Shown here one piece after another: positions 54,051-61,044 of a DNA stretch of 64,000 bases (its first letter is position 1; each line of letters starts with the position of its first letter). The stretch comes from Acetobacterium paludosum (GTDB lineage Bacteria; Bacillota; Clostridia; Eubacteriales; Eubacteriaceae), in contig NZ_RXYA01000003.1 of assembly GCF_008086595.1 (NCBI RefSeq), positions 146,129 to 210,128 of the forward strand, written 5' to 3'. Below the pieces are notes generated by a model that was not told where the DNA came from, did no database searches, and worked only from the letters and a program-made list of their open reading frames with translations. Position numbers and translations under genes: made by a program.

Positions 54051-55078
54051 TCCTCCCTGCCGATCGCGCCATTGCCATCGCACTGATCCTGGAAGCCGTT
54101 ACCGCTGGAGCCAGGGAGAAAAAAGCCTGTTGGATTATGGGGATTAGTCAACGCACCTTATTCCGCTGGAAAAAATGCCCTGAAGACCAGCGACCCCATG
54201 CCAAACATCCTGAACCCCAAAACAAGTTGACTCTCGAAGAAAAGCAAGTGATACTGGATCATATGAACAGTGATCGTTTTAAAAGCCAGCCACCCCGCCA
54301 AATGGTGCCGCAACTGGCTGATGAAGGGATTTACCTGGCCTCCGAGTCAACCATCTATCGCATTTTAAAAGAAGTCAAACAACAAAACCATCGCGGTCGC
54401 AGCGACCAGCCCGTCAAACGTACCGCAACCACCCATTGTGCAACTGGACCGAATCAAGTGTGGATGTGGGATATTACCTGGCTGAAAGGCCCCATTTCCG
54501 GGCAATTTTTCTATCTTTATCTGATTTTAGATCTTTACAGCCGCAAAATTGTTGGCTGGGAAATCTGGCCGGTGGAATCCGCCGAGCATGCCAGTACCCT
54601 GATGCGAAAAACCTGCTTATCCGAAAAATATACCGGACAGGCACCATTGGTGCTTCATTCAGACAATGGCAGCCCCATGAAAGGCGCAACCCTTTTGGAA
54701 ACATTGTATCAATTGGGAATTACCGGCTCCAGAAGCCGACCCCGTGTCAGTAATGATAATGCCTATGCCGAATCGATTTTCAGAACATGCAAATATCGGC
54801 CGGATTACCCCTACAAAGGTTTCTTTGACATCAGCGAAGCTAGACAATGGGTATTGAAATTCGTCCATTGGTACAATCATGAACATCATCACAGTGGTCT
54901 TAATTTCCTTACGCCCAATCAGCGACATACCGGCATGGATGCCGTTATTTTTGAAAACCGGCAACGTGTTTATGAACAGGCAAAAGAAAAAAATCCGAAT
55001 CGTTGGGCGCGACAGTGTCGGAAATGGGAACTTGATGTCACAGTTTTTCTCAATCCGGTTAAAAACAGAAGAGCATAA
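54014..55078 (+). CDS. IS3-family transposase OrfB (DDE integrase core)
   Basis: 354 residues: an HTH_21-like segment (KACWIMGISQRTLFRWKKCP), then the integrase core with Asp in VWMWDITWLKG, Asp in LVLHSDNGSPMKG and Glu in NDNAYAESIFRTCKY, ending with WYNHEHHHSGLNFLTPNQRH. All DDE residues are intact. It would normally be produced as an OrfAB fusion by frameshifting; with orfA truncated, the element is probably not autonomous. Its GC content is higher than that of the surrounding island. Confidence 0.93.
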   Translation: MPSDMGGTRGRMILPADRAIAIALILEAVTAGAREKKACWIMGISQRTLFRWKKCPEDQRPHAKHPEPQNKLTLEEKQVILDHMNSDRFKSQPPRQMVPQLADEGIYLASESTIYRILKEVKQQNHRGRSDQPVKRTATTHCATGPNQVWMWDITWLKGPISGQFFYLYLILDLYSRKIVGWEIWPVESAEHASTLMRKTCLSEKYTGQAPLVLHSDNGSPMKGATLLETLYQLGITGSRSRPRVSNDNAYAESIFRTCKYRPDYPYKGFFDISEARQWVLKFVHWYNHEHHHSGLNFLTPNQRHTGMDAVIFENRQRVYEQAKEKNPNRWARQCRKWELDVTVFLNPVKNRRA

Positions 55079-55135
55079 GTTAATGGATATTTCGACCACA
55101 TAAGTTTGCAATATGTATAGTGAAAAAGTTGTAAA

Positions 55136-55384
55136 ATGATGACAACTATCTTGACACACACCGTGCTTTTCCTTGCTCCTCTTGCCGGATTAATAGCCAC
55201 CTTCATTGCTGAAAGAGTGATTGCATACGGACTCAATGTTTCTGCATCTGCCAGTATGGGCTATTACCTGTACCTGATTATTTCAATTGCCATGATCGCT
55301 GTTGGGTTCCTGCAGTATCAAAACATTCCTATGAGTAAAGATGGGGTTTTAAAATATATCAATAAAAAGACGGAGAGAAAATAG
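55136..55384 (+). pseudogene. C-terminal fragment of a small membrane protein
   Basis: 82 codons with two membrane helices: VLFLAPLAGLIATFIAERVI and GYYLYLIISIAMIAVGFLQY. The first matches LFLAPLSGLIATFISERAIA in the frame at 56013-56600, so this is the tail of a paralogue whose N-terminus was lost next to the IS3 element. No ribosome site is visible. The family is not recognised. Confidence 0.5.
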
Positions 55385-55397
55385 AAAGAATAGCAAA

Positions 55398-55427
55398 ATC
55401 CCTAAAGACTGTTGAGTCTTTAGGGAT
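55398..55427. terminator. Terminator-like hairpin
   Basis: ATCCCTAAAGACT (55398-55410) pairs perfectly with AGTCTTTAGGGAT (55415-55427). On the minus strand TTTTGC follows, so it may end the EVE-like gene transcript (stop at 55481). Confidence 0.7.
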
Positions 55428-55480
55428 CACTAAAATGCATTCACTTTGATAAAAATCCAGACTCCAATTCAGAAATCATA

Positions 55481-55948
55481 TTATTTCTTATAATTGAATA
55501 AAAGCTTATCCCAAAGCTCCATAGCTTTCCCCTTCATCGCATTGCTATCTTTTAAAATCTGAATTTTAGGTTTGGCTCCTCCAGTTACAATAATTTCTTC
55601 ATCTGGAACCTTCCAATTCACTCTTCTGCAATGCTGAACGTCCCATCCATATGCACCTACATTTCCAAATATGGGTTCATATTGATATTCCCCAACGACT
55701 TCTCCAACAGCTAATATTTGCCACGTCTTCATCTTTGACTTCATATGTTTAAGTACAAATATATCCCCAATCTGCACTTTTTCGGCAAATGTACCAATCT
55801 TATTACCATGTCCCATATTTTCATACTCATTCTTATGGTCAAAATAATCACCTAACTCCCCTGGTCCCATCAGAGCAACATTTAAATCAATAAAAACATC
55901 TCTCAAATTTGTTTCCCCATTACCATCTGATATCTGCCAATAATTCAT
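55481..55948 (-). CDS. EVE/PUA-like domain protein
   Basis: A 155-residue soluble protein: NYWQISDGNGETNLRDVFID, IGTFAEKVQIGDIFVLKHMK and TWQILAVGEVVGEYQYEP followed by WDVQHCRRVNW. The pattern, strands with an aromatic cage and a 'GD' turn, resembles EVE-like domains that bind modified bases and often occur beside or within modification-dependent restriction systems. It is not fused to an effector here. GGAGAAAAAA precedes the ATG. Context is the defence island. The assignment rests on pattern, not on catalytic residues. Confidence 0.55.
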   Translation of the reverse strand: MNYWQISDGNGETNLRDVFIDLNVALMGPGELGDYFDHKNEYENMGHGNKIGTFAEKVQIGDIFVLKHMKSKMKTWQILAVGEVVGEYQYEPIFGNVGAYGWDVQHCRRVNWKVPDEEIIVTGGAKPKIQILKDSNAMKGKAMELWDKLLFNYKK

Positions 55949-56012
55949 TTTTTTCTCCTTAAAAAATATTTTTTTACTTTTCTATGCTTAGAGACGAATA
56001 TACTTACTAAAT

Positions 56013-56600
56013 TTGTCTCAATTTTGTGATATATTTTTTGTTGGATTTGATTATTCATGGCTGAATATAAGCCTGATCCTTTCGTTTGCTCTGATACTGC
56101 CTCTTTTCACAACTTTTTGTGTAGTGAATTCCAGCGAGTACGGCTATGAAAATGACCTTGTTTTAAATGGGCTCAATGTCCTTCTGGGATCGGAATTCAC
56201 TGATGGCACCTTTGTTTCCGGTAGTTTCTTTGGCCTGGTCATGGTTTTGGCACCCATTTTTCTCATTGTCTGCAATTATGTGAATCAACTGACCAACATT
56301 AAGAAGCTCATGCTTTTCTTAGCTCCTCTTTCCGGGCTAATTGCTACCTTCATTTCTGAAAGAGCGATTGCATCCCCCAAGGACTTTGCTTCATTTTCCT
56401 TTGGAATTTTTTTTGGTTACTGTTTAATGGAAACATTGTATAATTGCTATATTTCATCTTTTGTCACAATGCTTTGTTTGAAAATTCATTACTCTTCGGG
56501 ATACAAGGAAACTACCTTTACAAATAAAACTGATTCACAACATCAGGAGTTTCTTTATGCAAACGTTTTTTGCTCCCAACAATGTTTTTGCTGGTCATAA
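56013..56600 (+). pseudogene. Membrane protein frame, probably truncated
   Basis: 195 codons with four hydrophobic segments (SLILSFALILPLFTTFCVV, FFGLVMVLAPIFLIV, MLFLAPLSGLIATF, FGIFFGYCLMETL). The start is a TTG with no ribosome site, and the C-terminal 45 residues (FVTMLCLKIHYSSGYKETTF...) look unrelated to its paralogous fragment at 55136-55384. It is probably a decayed copy of the same unknown membrane protein. Confidence 0.4.
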
Positions 56601-56798
56601 TGGTTGTTTTCCGGGCTTGGATGATGCCAAATCAAGAAATCAAGGTAATTCAATAATGTCGCGTTAGATTATTGCATACCAATTTTTTATAAAACTCACA
56701 TAGCTAGGTCAATAAATATGCTTTGTTTGCTATTTTTACTATATAGCTTTATAATAAAATTAGGATAAAGTGATAACTATGAAAAGGGGTTACATATT

Positions 56799-57941
56799 TT
56801 GGAAGAGAAAACCATTTGTTTCATTAAAGGTTCTCAAGAGCAACGGGTTGACATTGATTTTGTTAAAAAAGAATTATCCCAATATTTGCAAATAGAAAAC
56901 TTAAACTTTTTAATCGGTTCAGGTTGTTCCAGTTATATTGAAAATGAACAAGAACATGCGATACCAACCATGTACTCTCTATATGAAAATTTTTTTAGTG
57001 AGAATTCATATTTTTCAATTGGTGGAATCAACGCTGAGCAAACATTTGAACATAATTTAGAAAGAATGTTAGATTTTATGATGGCAACAAAAATGGTAGA
57101 TGCTCATATTCCTATTGAAATTGAAATAAGTGAAAAGATCCAAAAAGTAAAAGAATTTATCAGAAATAGCATTATTGCTGGATTAGGGAACAACGATGTA
57201 TTAGCCTTGTATAAGTCTTTCTATTTAAAAACTATAAAGAAGACTAGAAAAGCACCGATCAATGTTTTCACTACTAATTACGATCTTTACAATGAAAAGG
57301 CTTTGGATGAACTGGGATTTTTTTATAATAATGGATTCACTGGAACTTATAACCGGAAATTCAACCCTCTTTGTTATAATTACGCTTATGTTGAAAACAT
57401 GAATCTTAATAAAGATATTTGGCAAAGAATATCTAACTTTTACAACTTGTATAAAATTCACGGTTCTATCACATGGGTAAATATTGATGGGCAAATATAT
57501 GAAAAGGATTATAATCACATTAAGCCTGAAGATTCTATTCTCATCTATCCTATCCCTTTAAAAGATAGAACTACATTAATGACACCTTATTCCGACTTAT
57601 TCAGGAGTATGCAAGGCGCTCTGATGAATAACAATAGTTTATTAATAACATTAGGGTACAGTTTTGCTGATGATCACATCAACCGCTTAATTTTAAATGC
57701 TCTCGCTGTCCCAACTTTTAGATTGGTTGTTTTTGGTGAAGGTGAAAATATCGAAAAATTAAAAAAAATTGGGGATAACCGAATCACAATTATCAATTCT
57801 GAAGATAAAATACACTATTTCAATCGTTTTGTAATTGATCTTATGCCTGACATTCAGGATGAGGTACAAGAAAAATTTGAAATGATTGATGGGAATGAAG
57901 CTATCAAAATATTCGAGAATAATGTGATTTCCAATGAGTAG
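56799..57941 (+). CDS. SIR2-like NAD-binding defence protein
   Basis: A 380-residue soluble protein of the SIR2_2 type. Visible motifs are NFLIGSGCSSYI (NAD-binding loop, near residue 40), VFTTNYDLYNEKAL (near 155), YKIHGSITW with the catalytic His near 220 and LITLGYSFADDHINRL (near 290). In SIR2-HerA anti-phage systems this subunit hydrolyses NAD+. TTG start with AAAAGGGG 9 nt upstream. It overlaps the HerA gene by 8 nt, so the two are one operon and probably one complex. Confidence 0.9.
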   Translation: MEEKTICFIKGSQEQRVDIDFVKKELSQYLQIENLNFLIGSGCSSYIENEQEHAIPTMYSLYENFFSENSYFSIGGINAEQTFEHNLERMLDFMMATKMVDAHIPIEIEISEKIQKVKEFIRNSIIAGLGNNDVLALYKSFYLKTIKKTRKAPINVFTTNYDLYNEKALDELGFFYNNGFTGTYNRKFNPLCYNYAYVENMNLNKDIWQRISNFYNLYKIHGSITWVNIDGQIYEKDYNHIKPEDSILIYPIPLKDRTTLMTPYSDLFRSMQGALMNNNSLLITLGYSFADDHINRLILNALAVPTFRLVVFGEGENIEKLKKIGDNRITIINSEDKIHYFNRFVIDLMPDIQDEVQEKFEMIDGNEAIKIFENNVISNE

Positions 57942-59784
57942 TCGAAATATTGGTAAATTAGTGACTGTGAGCAACCGATCAATAATTGCAGAAATGTATG
58001 ACAACCTAGGTAACTACATAAACACATCGGATGGTATACGTTTTGTGGGAGAAATCAGTTCATATGTAACGATTGACGACATTGGAAGGAAAATTATTGC
58101 TGAAGTTATAGGTGTTGATGAAAAAACAAGTTCTACGTACGATAAAATGAGCAAGCCTAAAAGCGCCAAATTTATTTTTTTGAGTTTGATAGGCGAAATA
58201 ATTAACGGTAAGTTTTTCTTTGGAGTTTCAAAAATGCCGTTAATTTTCTCAACGATTAGTATAATTACGGATCATGATTTAAGAATTATGTTGGAGATCG
58301 AATGCGATGACCAGATAGCTGACTTTATCTATGGAAAAACCCGTGCTATTTCTTTACCAATCGGACAGTCAGTTATTTTCCCTGACTATGATGTTAAGAT
58401 AAACATTGATAATTTTTTTGGATTTCACTTTGCAATTTTTGGAAACACCGGATCGGGAAAATCAAATACAATGGCACAAATACTCCAAAGCATATTTAAA
58501 AAAACAGATTATTCTGCACGAGGGGCAAAGTTTATTATTTTAGATTCAAATGGAGAATATGAATCTGCATTTAAGGATATCAATCAAAGTAATAATCAGA
58601 TTAATGCAAAGATGCTCTCAACTGATTATTATTCTACTGATGAACGCCTCGAAATTCCAGTATGGGCATTATCTGCCGATGATTGGGCCATTCTCTTACA
58701 TGCTTCTGAAAAAACACAAATACCAATTATTAAGCGTGCCATTGACATTGCCCGAATTTTTTTTGATAAAACTAACCCCGACAATAAATTAAAAAACCAT
58801 ATCCTAAGTTGTACCATTTTGGGCGTATTGAACAGTTCTGATTCATCCCCTTCAAAAAGCGATAAACTAAAAGTCATTCTAGCAACATTTGGAACAGAAG
58901 AATTTAATTTGGATACTCGCTTAACCAATGGAAAAACAATTAGAGAAAGTCTAGCCACATCCTATGGACAAATTCCTCTAATAGAAACTCTATATGACCA
59001 TTGCCAAATATATGAATACGTTGATATTAAAAATGAATTACAAGATCAACATTTAGTTGTATATGATTTAAATCAATTTGCTGAAGCTGTTTCATTTGCG
59101 GTTTTATACGAAGGCAGTATCAGTTCTCAAAGAATCCAAGAATATACATCTACTCTTGTAACTCGTTTAGAATCACTAAGAGATAGTGACCAAGGGCGTA
59201 TTTTAACCAAAACATTGTTTACTGATATTGATTCATATGTCAGCAATTTAATTGGTGATCACCAAATATTAAACATTAACATCAGTAGTCTAGACGACTC
59301 CGCATGCGAAGTCGTTGCCAAAGTTTTATCAAAAATTATATTCGACTATTTAAGAAATCGCGCTAAAAAAGCTGATATGCCAATCAATTTAATTATTGAG
59401 GAAGCACATCGATTTATTAAAAACCAGAATATATATGGTGCCCTTGGTTATAATATTTTTGAACGAATTGCTAAAGAAGGTCGAAAGTTTGGTTTACTCT
59501 TGGGAATTTCATCTCAACGACCTAATGAACTTTCAAAAACTGTTGTATCACAATGTAGTAACTTCATCATCCATCGTGTTCAAAATCCCGATGATTTAAC
59601 CTATATTTCCAGAATGGTACCATATATTAGTGAAGGTATTATTGATCGATTAACATATTTACAAACTGGTCATGCACTTGTTTTTGGATCAGCAATTAAT
59701 ATCCCGACCCTAACAAAATTCGAATTAGCTTCACCACCTACAGATAGTCATAATGCACGTATTTCTGAAAAATGGTACATATAA
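57934..59784 (+). CDS. HerA-like ATPase (DUF87), partner of SIR2
   Basis: A 616-residue hexameric-translocase-type ATPase. An N-terminal HAS-barrel-like beta domain (residues 1-140) precedes Walker A GNTGSGKSNTMAQI near 170. Walker B is INLIIEEAHRFI near 485, with GRKFGLLLGISSQRPNELSK and CSNFIIHRVQNP after it. Length and order fit HerA proteins of SIR2-HerA systems, where the ATPase assembles with the SIR2 subunit and both NTPase and NADase activities contribute to abortive infection. The gene appears intact. Confidence 0.93.
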   Translation: MSSRNIGKLVTVSNRSIIAEMYDNLGNYINTSDGIRFVGEISSYVTIDDIGRKIIAEVIGVDEKTSSTYDKMSKPKSAKFIFLSLIGEIINGKFFFGVSKMPLIFSTISIITDHDLRIMLEIECDDQIADFIYGKTRAISLPIGQSVIFPDYDVKINIDNFFGFHFAIFGNTGSGKSNTMAQILQSIFKKTDYSARGAKFIILDSNGEYESAFKDINQSNNQINAKMLSTDYYSTDERLEIPVWALSADDWAILLHASEKTQIPIIKRAIDIARIFFDKTNPDNKLKNHILSCTILGVLNSSDSSPSKSDKLKVILATFGTEEFNLDTRLTNGKTIRESLATSYGQIPLIETLYDHCQIYEYVDIKNELQDQHLVVYDLNQFAEAVSFAVLYEGSISSQRIQEYTSTLVTRLESLRDSDQGRILTKTLFTDIDSYVSNLIGDHQILNINISSLDDSACEVVAKVLSKIIFDYLRNRAKKADMPINLIIEEAHRFIKNQNIYGALGYNIFERIAKEGRKFGLLLGISSQRPNELSKTVVSQCSNFIIHRVQNPDDLTYISRMVPYISEGIIDRLTYLQTGHALVFGSAINIPTLTKFELASPPTDSHNARISEKWYI

Positions 59785-60069
59785 ATATTATCCTGCCATA
59801 TGTGTGACATTTTTCATTCTAAAAAATCGCTAATTTATCTGATCCTTTCGATTGCTCTGGTGTGGTCTCTTTTTACTACCTTTTGGCAATAGCTACTGCA
59901 CTTTTTCAAAAATTTCTCCGCCACTACATAACTGTATGGTGGTAAGACCGACAACGAATCTGGTAGAAGCGAATACACAATAGAAAAACTACGATTGACG
60001 ACGTTACTTACAGTTTTCGATCTGTTTTTGGTAGATAGGCTGTGGTATTATAAGCATGAGGTGCTAATT

Positions 60070-60696
60070 ATGAAACGTACTGATTGAATAGGAGTGGGAC
60101 ATGTACAAACTATTGTTGATAGAGATCTCGGGTGGGTTTTTCGTGAACAAACAACAGATGATTATGGCATAGATGCTCACATCGAGATAGCGGATGATAC
60201 ATCCCCAAAAGGTATATTGATTGCTGTACAAATCAAGTCCGGCAAAAGCTATTTCGAAGAGCAAAACCATGAAGGTGTTGTTTTCAGATTTGATAGTAAA
60301 CACGCAGATTATTGGCTAAATCATTCTTTGCCAGTTATAATCGTTCTTTTTAATCCGGAAACTCAAAAATGTATTTGGGAGAATTTGCAACAATGCGAAA
60401 TCGACTTTACTTCAAACAACAGATGTAAAATCGTTATCCCATTTGACAAAGATTTTGACACAACCGCAAAGGTATACCTAAAAGAAGATGCTGACAAATT
60501 TTCCGTTGAAGATATTGTTAATAACTACAACCAAGCTATCTTTGACGATGAATCAGTCGATATATTTCCATTGAAGGCCTGCCCGTCTTGTGGAAAAGAT
60601 ACTTTGGATAATCAAGCATTTACCGATTATGAACATGATGAAATATATTACGTTATAAAGTGCAGCACCTGTAATTGGAGCGGCTGGACACAATAA
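60070..60696 (+). pseudogene. DUF4365 protein gene with TGA at codon 6 (restart at GTG 60094 possible)
   Basis: From ATG 60070, behind GAGGTG at 60058-60063, the frame reads MKRTD, a TGA at 60085-60087, then IGVGHVQTIVDRDLGWVFRE and TTDDYGIDAHIE, which is the DUF4365 N-terminus (Asp...Gln-x-Lys in GILIAVQIKSGKSYF). The remaining 200 codons are intact and end in a zinc-ribbon-like region (CPSCGKD ... CSTCNWSG). A protein could restart at GTG 60094 with AGGAG close by, losing little. CGA-to-TGA mutation is the simplest history. It is possibly an associated nuclease of the SIR2-HerA locus, but the family is widespread. Confidence 0.75.
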
Positions 60697-61044
60697 AATA
60701 ATTGTATCTGGCCACCGACACTTCCTTGTGGTTGTTTCCCCCGGAACCGGATAGCGCAGGCGTTATGCTGCTTGTTGCTTTGATTATCGCGGTATTGAGA
60801 GGCAAAGCGTTCTATACTTCAAAATCCTGAAACCAAAACACACTGTGAGGACAATACCGCCCTGACCGATTTTGATGTGCTGAACTTTGCCGACATAGAC
60901 AACCACTTATCTATATAGAATCAGAGCAGGTGGTTAAGTAATCACAGTAATAATGTAAAACCCACCGTTCGTTTGGGTACTGGGAACTTACTTAAATAGA
61001 ATTACTTATAAAAAATCAATTTTGCTGTAAATTCCGAAATTAGA
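60697..61044. other. Intergenic stretch between the DUF4365 and type III restriction genes
   Basis: One short stop-free run (ALTDFDVLNFADIDNHLSI near 60873-60920) looks like a decayed gene end, unrecognised. No terminator with a clear T-run was found. The smaller gap 59785-60069 also shows no gene. Confidence 0.4.

Larger units (their letters stand above)
53643..55078 (+). mobile_element. IS3-family element lacking its 5' end
   Basis: The orfA homology begins abruptly at SYGLSEQTLYKWKRQAK near 53643, behind a stop codon, and the left inverted repeat and orfA start are missing. The orfA-orfB region is otherwise intact through 55078. The right end was not fixed; it probably lies within 55079-55135. 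Confidence 0.75.

Noticed and set aside
60085-60087. TGA as a selenocysteine codon
   Set aside because: The position precedes the conserved domain, no selenocysteine-insertion stem-loop was evident just downstream, and DUF4365 proteins are not known selenoproteins.
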